Of a DNA stretch of 64,000 nt, positions 16,874 to 26,926 are shown one piece after another. The DNA is from Candidatus Poribacteria bacterium (lineage in GTDB: Bacteria; Poribacteria; WGA-4E; WGA-3G): assembly GCA_012267415.1 (NCBI GenBank), contig JAAXGN010000115.1, forward strand, positions 52,171 to 116,170, given 5' to 3'. The translations under genes and the position numbers were made by a program. How positions within the stretch are numbered: the stretch's first letter is position 1; each line of letters begins with the position of its first letter. The notes beneath the pieces were generated by a model, which searched no databases, was not told the DNA's origin, and saw only the letters and a list, made by a program, of their open reading frames with translations.

Positions 16874-18877
16874 TCATTGCGGCACTTCCCATAGCAATAT
16901 TGTTCCATCTTCACCTCCACTTGCGATTAACTTTCCATCTGGAGAGAAATCCATTGTATGCACATCCCTTTTATGTCCTTCAAAAGTTTTTATTAATGCT
17001 TGCTTTTCTATGTCCCATAAACGGATAACATCCATTTCACGTAAAACTGCAAGTTTATTACCATCAGGAGAAAATGCAACAACCTGTGCAGTATCTCTTA
17101 GACTTTCATGAAATTTTCTCATCTGTTCAGGATTTCCCGCTGCCAATCTCAATTGCTGTCCTATATTTTGCATAGGGTCTTGACCCAAGGTGAGGATTTC
17201 TTCACCAGTCTTAGAATGCCACAACTTAACATTCTTTCCCGAACTTGCGATCAGAATCCCATTTGGTGAAAATGCAATAGATTCACCATTCCCCTCTGTT
17301 TTAAAAGTCAGTTTTTGACTACCTGTGTTCACATCCCATAAATGCACATCACCATTATTATTGCCGCTTGCCAAAGTTTGACTGTCAGGAGAAAATGCCA
17401 CTGAAAATACATCACCAACATCTACAAGTTTGTGTATCTCTTCACTGTTTTCAGCATCCCAAATACGGACTGTGTTATCTTCGCCAGCGCATGCAAACTT
17501 TTTACCGTCTGGCGAAAACGCAAGTGAGCGGATTGCACCCGTGTCAACTTTTAGAGTATACGTATGCTCCCCAGAAGTATAATCCCATAGGTTGATGATA
17601 CCGTCAAAATCCGCACTTGCAACAGTACGATTATCAGCAGAAAATGCCAGGGAGTGTTTGGATGCAATACCGGGTTCAGCATGTCCTTTTAGAGTCAACT
17701 TATGACTTCGAGTCTCTAAATCCCATAATTTGACCCAGGCTCCATTTGTGCTTGCTAATGTCTTACCATCTACTGCAATAGCTAAGACATCAACAGCAGA
17801 AGAATGACCTTTAATGCTCAGTTTATTCGTTCCTGTTTTAAAGTCTAAAAAATGGATATTATCGCTTAGATTCATGCAAACAACCGTATCGCTATCTGCA
17901 GAATACAGGATTTTAACAGCACCAAAATTAGGAGGCGTAATAGACTTAACCTGTTCACCCGAGATGACATTCCACAACCTAATGCTTTCACTATAGTTAG
18001 AACTGCTCAAAAGAGTTTTACCATCTGGACTAAAAGCAATTGAATCAATCCATTTTTCCAGTCCAGGAATTGTCTTATTAGGTAGTCCAGTTTCAGGTAC
18101 AGGAATTGTCTTTTTAAGTTGTCCAGTTTCAGGATCCCAGAACCGTATTGTCCCATCAGTACCCGCACTTGCGAAGTTAGAACCATCATGAGAAAATGCT
18201 ATAGTATAGACACTATCAGTGTGTCCACTATATTTATGTTTAGGTTGTCCAGTTTCCACATCCCATGCGTGTATATCGTTGTCTAAACTGGCAATGGCGA
18301 CAGCCTTACCGTCAGGTGAAAAAACGACTTCCAAAACCTGCTCTGAATTTCCTAAAAGATTATGTTTACGTTCACCTGTTGTCGTATCCCATAAAATCAC
18401 ATTACCGCTGCGATCACCGCTAACGAGTAAAAGTCCATCAGGAGAAAACGCTAAATCACCCACGTCATTTCTATTTCCGAAAGAAATCATTCTGTGTTCA
18501 CCAGTCTTTGTATCCCAAAGTCTTATGGATTTATCATCTCCTAACCCGCTTCCACTGGCAACTGTTACGCCATCGGGTGAGAATGCAACAGAACGCACGG
18601 CAGATTCATGACCGGTAAAAAGAGACAAAGCATCACCCGTCTGTGTGTCATAGAGCCAAACACCAATACGACTTGCGACTGCCAACCGTTTACCGTCTGG
18701 AGAAATTGCAATATCCTCAATGTCTCCTTTACCGAGTCGTGCAATCGCACCTTCTGGTAGACTAAATTGTGTATAGTCCGGAGGATCACCATCAGCAGAT
18801 GTTATCGCTACGACACATAATAGTATTAAGATGAACATAGACTTTCTAAGTTGAACATATAGACGTGACGTTTTCAT
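16874..18877 (-). CDS. Secreted WD40-repeat protein (paralogue)
   Basis: A 667-residue protein with signal peptide (MKTSRLYVQLRKSMFILILL..., cleavage near TSADG) followed by about 13-14 WD40 repeats (for example SVAFSPDGVTVASGSG, IAFSPNGILIASSGKN), closing with EDGTILLWEVPQ. It is a paralogue of the protein encoded at 13499-15478: same order of divergent repeats, same LPEGAIARLG linker and the same insert with LxLG/MR helices near residue 570. An AGGAGT ribosome-binding site is 7 nt before the ATG. Interaction partner unknown. Confidence 0.88.
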   Translation of the reverse strand: MKTSRLYVQLRKSMFILILLCVVAITSADGDPPDYTQFSLPEGAIARLGKGDIEDIAISPDGKRLAVASRIGVWLYDTQTGDALSLFTGHESAVRSVAFSPDGVTVASGSGLGDDKSIRLWDTKTGEHRMISFGNRNDVGDLAFSPDGLLLVSGDRSGNVILWDTTTGERKHNLLGNSEQVLEVVFSPDGKAVAIASLDNDIHAWDVETGQPKHKYSGHTDSVYTIAFSHDGSNFASAGTDGTIRFWDPETGQLKKTIPVPETGLPNKTIPGLEKWIDSIAFSPDGKTLLSSSNYSESIRLWNVISGEQVKSITPPNFGAVKILYSADSDTVVCMNLSDNIHFLDFKTGTNKLSIKGHSSAVDVLAIAVDGKTLASTNGAWVKLWDLETRSHKLTLKGHAEPGIASKHSLAFSADNRTVASADFDGIINLWDYTSGEHTYTLKVDTGAIRSLAFSPDGKKFACAGEDNTVRIWDAENSEEIHKLVDVGDVFSVAFSPDSQTLASGNNNGDVHLWDVNTGSQKLTFKTEGNGESIAFSPNGILIASSGKNVKLWHSKTGEEILTLGQDPMQNIGQQLRLAAGNPEQMRKFHESLRDTAQVVAFSPDGNKLAVLREMDVIRLWDIEKQALIKTFEGHKRDVHTMDFSPDGKLIASGGEDGTILLWEVPQ

Positions 18878-18948
18878 GCGGATACTCCTGTCATGAGTTT
18901 ATTGTATTAGTAGAGTGTCTAACCCTATTTTTCATGTATATCCAAATA

Positions 18949-19012
18949 GTCGGGAATCGGAGTTCCCTCCTACAAAGAGGTATGTTCTGTAGGAGCGATC
19001 TCCGAATCGCGA
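18949..19012. repeat. GTAGGAGCGATCTCCGAATC-family hairpin repeat
   Basis: GTCGGGAATCGGAGTTCCCTC and GTAGGAGCGATCTCCGAATC lie next to each other, each internally palindromic. The same two modules occur in both orders elsewhere (11541, 29002, 31360, 37183, 57388). Outside them, GTAGAGTGTCTA at 18910 and AGACACTCTATTA at about 19034 form a further inverted repeat, so the hairpins sit inside a bigger palindrome upstream of the WD40 gene. Confidence 0.65.
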
Positions 19013-19106
19013 CCTTTACTCGCAAAATAGAGCAGACACTCTATTAGTGTCTTGTAGGCAAGATTTCTTGCCAAAATCTTACCTACATTGCAACGATTTG
19101 CCAATT

Positions 19107-19233
19107 ATGAAAAATAAATAATCCTTCGGGTAATCGACGGGCAATAAATTGCCCTACTACAAACAGGAGGGTTCGTAGTAGGACCATTCATTGCCTGTCG
19201 GCATATTTACCCAATCTATATCTTAATCTTCAT
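19107..19233. mobile_element. Modular palindromic element, copy D
   Basis: Right end TTAATCTTCAT at 19223-19233; left end decayed to ATGAAAAATAA at 19107. The interior is a GACGGGCAATAAATTGCCC...GTAGTAGG palindrome, shared with copy E rather than with copies A and B. Lies just beyond the stop of the metalloprotease gene and may serve as its terminator (inference). Confidence 0.65.
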
Positions 19234-19245
19234 TCTTGATAAATT

Positions 19246-21861
19246 CTATCTTGTCTCAACTTGGAAACCAGCATCTAATGCCTTTGAAACGCGGACTTGC
19301 GATTCCTCAAGATGCGCTACACTATAATCATCCAACTGATTCTTAGATGCTTGCAGTAACTTCACTATACGTTCATTGATCCTTTGCAGATGCAATCGTG
19401 CAAGTGACCTTGCATCTTCAGGTGTGCCACTTTCCGCGTCCAATACCAGCTTAATCAACTGTTTCAAATGTTCACGTTGTAGACCACGTCTGAAACTTGA
19501 GATAAACGCATCAGAATTCGTCCATTGCTTTGCAGCTGCATTCTTATCAAGTTCCACCCAGATAGCATCCGATATACCTGTGAACAGTTCCGGCATCGTA
19601 AACACATCTTCCTCTTCAGAAAACTTCAGCTCTGTATCTTGAACACGTGCAAGAACATTCGGGTCAAGGAGCCGCGCGACAATCATATTCTGGTTACGCA
19701 GAATCACACTGTGAAGGGGATAGTCTAACCTTGAAGAATTACCACTACTTGCTCCCCAATCACTCCACCGCGTAACTGCAAGACTGTTCAGAAGATCAGG
19801 CGGGAAATCAAAAGTCTTATCAGACAATGCATGCTCCTTAATGAAATTCAGTGCCTCCCGCTGTTTCTTAGCAGAAACAGGGACAAAAGGCAAACGTCCA
19901 TCCTTATCTCCACGATGATCCCTGTGATGATACTGTCCACCTATAAATCTTGACGCAAGAAACATAGACGAAGTATATTCACCCAGCAGCGATCTGAACG
20001 CACGTCTCACACGTTGATAACCCATACCCTCTTTCGTCACCTTGTCAGCAATATCACCCCAAAGTTCAGATATGATCTGCTGTCTACGTTTTGCAAACTC
20101 AAGCGGATCAGCACCTAAATCCCACCGATTCACCAACGGATCAAGATCTCTATACTGATACATAGACGCATCACCATCCGTGGCGAAACGCAATTCTGAA
20201 GTCGCAACTTTTGATGCGATTTTACCTAATTCTGGTAATTCTGCTTCAGGTTTGTTACCATCAATTGGTTTGTAGGCATACTCAATCACCCAATAGTCCC
20301 ATGGACCTATTGTCGTGGTATAGTAATCTCCCTGTTTCTTGACATCCAGTGAGATGTTGACAGCATCATACTCCATAACAGAACCGTGTAGTGCTTCTCC
20401 TTTCTTTTTGTTCAGCTCATCAAGCGTATATATTGTGCTTGCCTTGAAGTTGTGTCGTAATCCCAATGTATGACCAACTTCGTGCATTATCAACGCCTTG
20501 AGTGCTTGTCCGATAAACTCTTCGGGAATCTCTCCACCATCTTTCATCACACCTCTGGCTTGCAATACACTCGCCATGAATCTCATCTGTCGTTCTAAAC
20601 CTGTAGCGAACTCACAGTGGAACCGTGAAGAATGATCGACAGGATGCTCTTTTTCATGTGCTACTTCATCAAAGAAAGTTGTATATTCTCGCTGCCAATA
20701 TCGCGTCCAACTCTCACCCACAAGTATATCAGCATCCAAAATCTGACCTGTAAGCGGATTGACACGAGACGGTCCAATCGCAAATGATCCGCCAACCATC
20801 CACCGAATCGTATTATAGCGCGCATCTTCTGGGTCCCAATCCTCATGATCCTGTTGAATGCGAGCTTCAATTGCATCCACAAACCCAACCTTTTCAAATG
20901 CCTTATTCCATTCTAAAATCCCCTGCCGCACATAAGGACGATACCGGTGAGGAATGGATTTCTCAATATAGAAAATTATCGGTTCTTTGGGAGGCGAAAG
21001 TTTCGCTTTCGGGTCCGCTTTTACCAAATGCCACCGATTCACATAACGGATGTAAGGATCATCGCTCGTTTGCAATGAATAATCCTTCACAGTTGTCATG
21101 AAATGTCCAAGTCGATCATCGGCTAAACGCGGTTGATAGTCGTTATTCGGCAACTTCGCAAGACTATAGTGCACAGTGACGGGAATACCGCGAGTGTCAG
21201 GTATCGTCGTACTTGAACCACTTCCTGAATAGACAGCATTCACTCTCAACTCAACATTCTTAGGAAAAGCCTTCACCGTTCCCCATGTGCTACGCGCTTT
21301 GTCAAATCTACCCCCTACACTTCCCGACAATGGTGGAAGATCAGACACAAAAACGTTACTAATATTGACCAAAAGACTTTTCCGCTGCGGATGTACACTT
21401 TCCAGTTTAAGGGCAAAAAGTACCGAATCGTTGTATCCTAAATTCACTGCTTCTGATATAGGCGTGTCTTTATCCGCACGAAAACGGACATTCTTACGCA
21501 CCAGATGTACCTTATCACCTACCCGTTTCCATTCAAGCAACCATTCATCTAATGTCATACCTGAAAGGATTCTACCTGATGCTATACCGCGTGCAATGCT
21601 AATCATACATAAGAAAGGTTCGTTCAACTGTGAAGGTTGAATCTCACAGTACAAATTCTCTTTTTTTTGATACAGATTGAAAAAACCTTGATACGTCTTG
21701 CTATCTTCTATAACTTTACTGAAATCCTCATATTCTTTCTTTTTTTTCTCGGTTGATTGCTCTGTAGCAGGTTTAGTCTCGTTCGCTTCTTGTGCACTTA
21801 ACGGAAGTGCTATTATTCCTGCTAAGACCAAACATATCCAATAGGTGAATACGTGTCGCAT
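19246..21861 (-). CDS. Large secreted zinc metalloprotease (DUF5117/DUF4953 type)
   Basis: An 871-residue exported protein: signal peptide 1-23 (ending LPLSAQ), an acidic/lysine-rich linker, a DUF5117/5118-like N-terminal beta region, then a metzincin-like catalytic domain with the zinc motif HEVGHTLGLRH (near residue 468) and a downstream Met-turn candidate GSVMEYDA, which places it among HExxHxxGxxH peptidases. The C-terminal part is helical. Homologues are frequent in Bacteroidetes and Planctomycetes, usually annotated as zinc-dependent metalloproteases of unknown substrate. It is monocistronic, flanked by palindromic elements D and E. Confidence 0.9.
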   Translation of the reverse strand: MRHVFTYWICLVLAGIIALPLSAQEANETKPATEQSTEKKKKEYEDFSKVIEDSKTYQGFFNLYQKKENLYCEIQPSQLNEPFLCMISIARGIASGRILSGMTLDEWLLEWKRVGDKVHLVRKNVRFRADKDTPISEAVNLGYNDSVLFALKLESVHPQRKSLLVNISNVFVSDLPPLSGSVGGRFDKARSTWGTVKAFPKNVELRVNAVYSGSGSSTTIPDTRGIPVTVHYSLAKLPNNDYQPRLADDRLGHFMTTVKDYSLQTSDDPYIRYVNRWHLVKADPKAKLSPPKEPIIFYIEKSIPHRYRPYVRQGILEWNKAFEKVGFVDAIEARIQQDHEDWDPEDARYNTIRWMVGGSFAIGPSRVNPLTGQILDADILVGESWTRYWQREYTTFFDEVAHEKEHPVDHSSRFHCEFATGLERQMRFMASVLQARGVMKDGGEIPEEFIGQALKALIMHEVGHTLGLRHNFKASTIYTLDELNKKKGEALHGSVMEYDAVNISLDVKKQGDYYTTTIGPWDYWVIEYAYKPIDGNKPEAELPELGKIASKVATSELRFATDGDASMYQYRDLDPLVNRWDLGADPLEFAKRRQQIISELWGDIADKVTKEGMGYQRVRRAFRSLLGEYTSSMFLASRFIGGQYHHRDHRGDKDGRLPFVPVSAKKQREALNFIKEHALSDKTFDFPPDLLNSLAVTRWSDWGASSGNSSRLDYPLHSVILRNQNMIVARLLDPNVLARVQDTELKFSEEEDVFTMPELFTGISDAIWVELDKNAAAKQWTNSDAFISSFRRGLQREHLKQLIKLVLDAESGTPEDARSLARLHLQRINERIVKLLQASKNQLDDYSVAHLEESQVRVSKALDAGFQVETR

Positions 21862-22065
21862 CTATTACATCTCCTTCTAAAGTCTATTATAATTTTGTTC
21901 TGAAAAAAATAACCAATATCATCTTCGTCAACGACTCTCTAATTATACCATTTTTTAAAATGTTTTCCAATAGCATATTTCGCCTATATTCTGTCGTTAA
22001 TAGTGTCCAATAATGCTATAATATACTATAGTAGTTCAAGTTGCTACCTATGTAGCACAATCTGC

Positions 22066-22191
22066 ATGAAGATTAAAAGATTCTGTGGGTAATAGACGGG
22101 CAATGAATTGCCCTACTACGAGCCCGCCCGTTTGTAGTAGGGCAATTCATTGCCCGTCGAGATGTTACCCAATTTAAATCTTAATCTTCAT
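22066..22191. mobile_element. Modular palindromic element, copy E
   Basis: Complete copy bounded by ATGAAGATTAA and TTAATCTTCAT, interior palindrome GACGGGCAATGAATTGCCC...GGGCAATTCATTGCCCGTC. Flanks extend the symmetry: GTAGCACAATCTGC on the left, CCAGATTGTGCC on the right. The spacer 21862-22319 otherwise contains only AATGCC/GGCATT hairpins (22228-22290) and no gene. Confidence 0.7.
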
Positions 22192-22319
22192 CCAGATTGT
22201 GCCATAAGAGGCGCAAACTGGCAGTGAAATCAACGGTATGAATCATGGCGAATGCCATGCGCGCATTCGCCCAATGGCATTCCCCGTGCTACAAATATTG
22301 GATAATTATCAGCATTTTT

Positions 22320-22396
22320 TCTTTGCAATCGCATTTTATGCAACCCTACCGCTTCTTTAACCTATCTTAACATTATGAAAGACAGAATGTTTTTGG
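22320..22396 (+). promoter_or_regulatory. Conserved promoter-like block upstream of sigma-TPR gene
   Basis: About 75 bp ending 10 nt before the start codon are nearly identical to 31581-31656 upstream of a DUF5916 gene. The core is TGCAACCCTACCGCTT followed by CCTATCTTAACATTATGAAA. A CAACCC box (22341-22346) and a TATCTTAA box (22363-22370) are separated by 16 nt, the spacing of many ECF sigma promoters whose -35 contains AAC. It may be the autoregulated promoter of the adjacent sigma factor (inference). Confidence 0.55.
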
Positions 22397-22405
22397 AGCT
22401 GAAGC

Positions 22406-24100
22406 ATGAAAAACGATGATGTACAATTGATTCAACGCACATTGGTAGGTGACCAATCTGCTTTCAATACACTTGTGCCAAAATACCGAAAGTCAGTCCA
22501 CGCTTTTGTTTGGCGAAAGATCGGGGATTACCACATCGCTGAAGAGATCACGCAAGATATATTCCTCAGGGTGTATCAGAAGCTCAACACCTTGAAAAAA
22601 CACAATAGTTTTGCAGGATGGCTCTACGCGATCGCGGCGCAATACTGTTTCGCTTGGTTCGAAAAAAAGCGGATTCCCATGGAATCGTTAGATGCGATGC
22701 CAACAAAGGAATTAGAGGACCTGGCTTATACACAATACCACACACATCAACAGGAAGAATCCGTGAGTGAACGGCAACGCGAAGTTGTCAATAACCTCCT
22801 TCAAAAGTTACCAGTAAGCGAACGTGCTGCGGTAACGCTTCACTATCTTGATGAGAAATCATGTGAGGACATAGGAGAGCATTTAGGTGTTTCGACCAAC
22901 ACGGTCAAAAGTCGGCTCCACCGTGCTCGTAAACGCCTACAGAAAGAGGAACACACGGTCCGAGAGTTATGGGGTGGTCAAAAAGGAGATATAATGTCTG
23001 ATAAAATAGAGGAAATTCGCGGCAAGTTTAATGCATTCATGAAAAAAGTGGAATCTTATCCAATTTCTGGAGAGGATATCCTTGCAGGTGAGGCATTTCT
23101 CAAGGAAGCTTTTGACGAGGTGGAAGAGGCACTCAAGGACGAAATTACACCCGAATTGGCACACCTTGCTGTGGATAAAGTATACGCGCATTATGGCAAA
23201 ATCGGTATGGAAAAACGCATCCCGTTGCTACGAAAGTATCAAGACATAGCACCAAATGATGAAGAACGTTTCTGGGCACAGGAACACTTAGTGTATAGCC
23301 TTACGTGTCTGGATAGAAACACAGAGGCAATTGATGAACAGAAAAGTCTTTACCGTTGGACATGCAAAAACATGTCAGATAAACATGTGTTAGAAGTTGT
23401 TTCCAATCTCACAAGCGCGGGATGTTGGAAAGACGAAGGACGTATTGATGAATGGTTCCAAATGTATAATGAAGCATCAGAACGTCTTGAAAAGCCTGAA
23501 GTGAGTGACTACTCACGTTGCGATTTCCTGCAAATCGGTTCGGAGGTGCTACGACACAATGACCGTTTTGATGATGCATTTCTCGGAATTGAAAAGTTGG
23601 AACGCGCTAACAAAGAACAAGATTGGGAACACTATTTTAGATTCTGGTTGGCTGTGAGAACGAATAAACTCTTATTATACGGTAAACAGGAAGATTGGGA
23701 TCGTTATGATCAAGTTTTTGCAGATGTCAGTAGGTATATTGAACTTGAAGTGCAAAAACATGAGGCAGGCTATCCTGTAAAAACCAACGATCTAATATGG
23801 GCTGCACATGATGTAGGGTGTTGTCTGGTGTGGACGCAGAAGTATGAAGAAGCAAAACGTTTTCTACAAATCTCTCTTGATTTACAGCATAAAAACGATT
23901 GGGCATATTTTATGCTTGCTGTCAGCATCTGGGCAACTGAAAAGGATCGGGAAAAGACTCTACATTACCTAAAGATCGCTTCCGATTATGTGCTGAATTA
24001 TTGGAATCAAGATAGGTACTATCCTGCTTTCCTTGAGACACCTGAATTTGCCGATGTAAAGGACGATTCGGAGTTTCTGAAGGTTCTGGGTCAGAAGTAG
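22406..24100 (+). CDS. ECF sigma factor fused to a TPR-like domain
   Basis: A 564-residue protein. Residues 1-185 are an ECF sigma70 factor: region 2 (YRKSVHAFVWRKIGDYHIAE, then AGWLYAIAAQYC) and region 4 (LPVSERAAVTLHYLDE, IGEHLGVSTNTVKSRLHRAR). Residues 197-564 are helical, TPR-like repeats (LVYSLTCLDRNTEAIDEQ, AHDVGCCLVWTQKYEEAKRF) and end in PEFADVKDDSEFLKVLG. At the junction, KGDIMSDK, an AAAAGGAGATATA site precedes an in-frame ATG at 22994, so the TPR part could also be made alone. A paralogue is at 27262-28986. Such sigma-TPR fusions are known in large ECF sets; the TPRs may sense a ligand or partner (inference). Confidence 0.88.
   Translation: MKNDDVQLIQRTLVGDQSAFNTLVPKYRKSVHAFVWRKIGDYHIAEEITQDIFLRVYQKLNTLKKHNSFAGWLYAIAAQYCFAWFEKKRIPMESLDAMPTKELEDLAYTQYHTHQQEESVSERQREVVNNLLQKLPVSERAAVTLHYLDEKSCEDIGEHLGVSTNTVKSRLHRARKRLQKEEHTVRELWGGQKGDIMSDKIEEIRGKFNAFMKKVESYPISGEDILAGEAFLKEAFDEVEEALKDEITPELAHLAVDKVYAHYGKIGMEKRIPLLRKYQDIAPNDEERFWAQEHLVYSLTCLDRNTEAIDEQKSLYRWTCKNMSDKHVLEVVSNLTSAGCWKDEGRIDEWFQMYNEASERLEKPEVSDYSRCDFLQIGSEVLRHNDRFDDAFLGIEKLERANKEQDWEHYFRFWLAVRTNKLLLYGKQEDWDRYDQVFADVSRYIELEVQKHEAGYPVKTNDLIWAAHDVGCCLVWTQKYEEAKRFLQISLDLQHKNDWAYFMLAVSIWATEKDREKTLHYLKIASDYVLNYWNQDRYYPAFLETPEFADVKDDSEFLKVLGQK
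22983..22996 (+). promoter_or_regulatory. Internal ribosome-binding site at sigma/TPR junction
   Basis: AAGGAGATATAATG inside the sigma-TPR reading frame: a consensus Shine-Dalgarno followed at 6-7 nt by an in-frame ATG that begins the TPR domain (MSDKIEEIRGKF). Equivalent sites occur at 27861 and 36463 in the other two sigma fusion genes. Confidence 0.6.
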
Positions 24101-24146
24101 GTAAATACTTTCGGCATCTATATTGCATTCAGTATTGATTCTCCAC

Positions 24147-24208
24147 AATTGACGGCTATGGGTTTCGTCTACACGCTACCCATAGCCGTCAATTTATGAT
24201 TTTTTTTG
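24147..24208 (+). terminator. Intrinsic terminator after sigma-TPR gene
   Basis: A 17-bp perfect stem (AATTGACGGCTATGGGT at 24147-24163 pairing with ACCCATAGCCGTCAATT at 24178-24194), a 14-nt loop, then a run of eight T at 24201-24208. It lies about 45 bp after the stop codon. The rest of the 311-bp gap holds only a GGGGCGAGGTCTCCTCGCCC hairpin near 24331. Confidence 0.85.
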
Positions 24209-24411
24209 CCATAATGCACGTTTTCTGATTAAAGTTGCGTCTTTAAATATGGAGAGTGTGAACCATATTTTATAATAAAGTCAAAAATTAAAGAGATATT
24301 TCAACGTTTACGATGACCACCCTGCGTAGGGGCGAGGTCTCCTCGCCCGTTGTGCAGTGTATCATAGATTCTGAAGTCCACTATAAATATTACCCATAGG
24401 AGAAGAATAGA

Positions 24412-24504
24412 ATGAATTTCAAAATCATTGTTAACATTTGCTGTGGCTTATTCTTATGTTTTATGTTTTTTACATCAACAACCATTAGCGTGGAGAAGAA
24501 ATGA
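24412..24504 (+). CDS. Signal-peptide-like leader ORF overlapping the S9 peptidase start
   Basis: A 30-codon reading frame with a good ribosome-binding site (TAGGAGAAGAATAG) encodes MNFKIIVNICCGLFLCFMFF and ends SVEKK. It has the basic-hydrophobic-polar build of an export signal. Its TGA overlaps the ATG of the peptidase gene as ATGA, in another frame. Either it is a translationally coupled leader peptide, or it is the signal peptide of the peptidase detached by a frameshift. Confidence 0.5.
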   Translation: MNFKIIVNICCGLFLCFMFFTSTTISVEKK

Positions 24505-26741
24505 CCCCTTTAAAACTTGATGATTTGCTCAAATACAACACTTTTGTCGGAAGGGTCCCGATTGATATTACCAACGATGGAAACTGGATTGCCTACAACA
24601 CACAGAACCGGGAACAGTACGAAGGCGGCGGTGGAAACTCAGTATACTCCAAAACGGGAGTGATGATTGAAATGGCGTACGGAAAGATCTGGGTAACGAA
24701 TACACGGACAGGTGAACATCGTAACCTCACACCGGATTGGGGTTCAAGTTGGGCACCAAGATGGTCCCCTGACGGAAAACGTCTTGCGTTTTACACTGAT
24801 CGGACCGGTAAACCACATCTACATGTCTGGAACCGAGAATCTGATGATATGCAGAGTTTCGAATCAGCGACAGTTCAAACATTTTTCGGCTTTGAAGTGC
24901 CTAAATGGACACCAGATGGACGGTTTGTTCTTTTCAAATCCATTACTGAATACCCTGTCGACAATGAATCTATACAGGACAAAACGCAAAATTCATCCAA
25001 GCCTTCGTCTAAACCGTCTTTCGTTGTGGTTTGGGATTGGCCTAAAAAACAACGTCAAAAACAAAAAGATGAGTCAACACAAGAAAACGCGCAACCCAAA
25101 GAAGAAGAACGAGGGAGATCAAATAAAAACTTAGCTATTGCCGATACTAAAACCGGCAAGACAATGTTGTTGATGAAGGAATATAATATTAGGAGTTGCG
25201 ATATTGCTCCTAACGGAGAATATGTTGCTGTTACTGTGGGTTTAGGCTCCGAAACACCCGATACACAACAACAGATATATGATCTCTACATTTTACCACT
25301 ACCAAAGGAGTTAAGTGAGACTTCCCCCACGGAAATTAAACCTATTGCACGGAAGATACGTCTTGCTTACGGAATTACTGTCAATTGGTCACCGGACTCA
25401 AAACACGTTGCATGGACAACCGACGGGGAGGGAGGTAAATTAGCATCAGGGAATGCTTATGTTGTTAACGTAGAGACAGGCACGATCCGTAATCTCACAA
25501 AAGACCTTGACGTTGACCTCGGACGGTCATATAAACCCCCACTCTGGACAGCAGATAGCGAAGCACTTCTCTGCATTGCACGAGGACAGATATGGAAAGT
25601 ACCTCTGAACGGCGATGCAATACGAAACTTGACTGAAAACTTTGATCTTTCAGCGCATGATGTATTCTATCCAAGTGAAGGATATACACCTTTGACGGTA
25701 AACAACAATATCATAATTAATACTTATGATCACGGTTTCTATCGTCTTAACCTCATGGATGAGACAATCACGTTACTTTACAAAGACGAACATCGCAACG
25801 TTCATGCAGGCCGTTTTCATCAAGATGTGGCAGAGGAAACCGGAGAATTTGTTTATGTTATAGAAAACAGTCAAGAACCGAAGAATATCTGGATGAGTGA
25901 TGTTACTTTTGAATCTCCGCAGCAAATTACCAATATTAATCCACACTTAAAGGCAATTCACTTTGGCACAAGTGAACTCATTGAGTGGACACTGGAAGAT
26001 GGACAGAAGGTTACAGGAATCCTCGTGCTACCACCTAATGCATCTGAACAAGACCCCGCACCGATGATTGTGAACGTCTATGCAGGAGAGACGCATTCGT
26101 CGTCACAGATCAACACCTTTGCTTTCGGTGAGAACATAGGGGGTGCCCATCCGGGTATGTTTGTCTCACGAGGTTATGCACTTTTCTTACCCGACTTCCC
26201 AGTACCGAAGAATGAACCGTCTAAACACTTTGCGAGTGTCCTTCTACCAGGAATTGACGCCGCAATTGCGACTAAAAAGGTAGATGGGGATCGGTTGGGT
26301 GTCATCGGTCACAGTTTCGGGGGATATACTGTAAATGTGCTTATCACACAGACAACGCGATTTAAAGCAGCAGTCGCTGCAGCATCTATAAGCAACTTAA
26401 TCAGTGGATACCTTAGTAGCGGACTTAGTGTCGGTTGGCACGAGACGGGACAGGCAGGAATGGGCGGTTCCCTATGGGAATTTCCACAACGTTATATTGA
26501 TGGTTCGCCCGTCTTCCATCTGGACAAGGTTGAGACTCCTTTGCTCTTGATTCACGGTGATCAAGATTTCATACCCTATGAACAAGCACAGGAAATGTTC
26601 ATGGGACTTGCGAATCTTGAGAAAGAGGTCGTGTTGTTGAAATACAAAGAGGCAGACCATTGGCACGGCTTCTGGTCAAACGAAAAACTTGCCGATTATT
26701 GGGATCGTGTCCTAAAATGGTTTGACGAATATTTAAAATAG
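24501..26741 (+). CDS. S9 family prolyl oligopeptidase
   Basis: A 746-residue serine peptidase. The N-terminal 500 residues form a seven-bladed propeller of TolB/PD40-like repeats (APRWSPDGKRLAFYTDR, VNWSPDSKHVAWTTDG). The C-terminal alpha/beta-hydrolase domain carries the nucleophile in GHSFGGYTVN, the acid in HGDQDFIPYEQ and the His in ADHWHGFW. A low-complexity, charged insert (QKDESTQENAQPKEEERGRS) lies around residue 195. S9 enzymes cleave short peptides or acyl peptides. The gene itself encodes no signal peptide; a signal-like ORF ends in the ATGA overlap at its start. AGGAGAAG-type spacing (GTGGAGAAGAA) supports initiation at 24501. Confidence 0.9.
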   Translation: MTPLKLDDLLKYNTFVGRVPIDITNDGNWIAYNTQNREQYEGGGGNSVYSKTGVMIEMAYGKIWVTNTRTGEHRNLTPDWGSSWAPRWSPDGKRLAFYTDRTGKPHLHVWNRESDDMQSFESATVQTFFGFEVPKWTPDGRFVLFKSITEYPVDNESIQDKTQNSSKPSSKPSFVVVWDWPKKQRQKQKDESTQENAQPKEEERGRSNKNLAIADTKTGKTMLLMKEYNIRSCDIAPNGEYVAVTVGLGSETPDTQQQIYDLYILPLPKELSETSPTEIKPIARKIRLAYGITVNWSPDSKHVAWTTDGEGGKLASGNAYVVNVETGTIRNLTKDLDVDLGRSYKPPLWTADSEALLCIARGQIWKVPLNGDAIRNLTENFDLSAHDVFYPSEGYTPLTVNNNIIINTYDHGFYRLNLMDETITLLYKDEHRNVHAGRFHQDVAEETGEFVYVIENSQEPKNIWMSDVTFESPQQITNINPHLKAIHFGTSELIEWTLEDGQKVTGILVLPPNASEQDPAPMIVNVYAGETHSSSQINTFAFGENIGGAHPGMFVSRGYALFLPDFPVPKNEPSKHFASVLLPGIDAAIATKKVDGDRLGVIGHSFGGYTVNVLITQTTRFKAAVAAASISNLISGYLSSGLSVGWHETGQAGMGGSLWEFPQRYIDGSPVFHLDKVETPLLLIHGDQDFIPYEQAQEMFMGLANLEKEVVLLKYKEADHWHGFWSNEKLADYWDRVLKWFDEYLK

Positions 26742-26926
26742 CCTCAGTTCAAACAATACCTTCGCCATTTTTGAATGCTTCTGAATGCTTCAGTTAAATG
26801 AGCATATAGTGTTGATCTACCATTGATCTGTGATATTGTAGGTTTACAGGAATAAAAATAGCTTCAGGTTTTTGCTGAAGTGTTTTTAATTATCATTAAT
26901 ATGCACTGTGATTGGGAGTGTCCACT

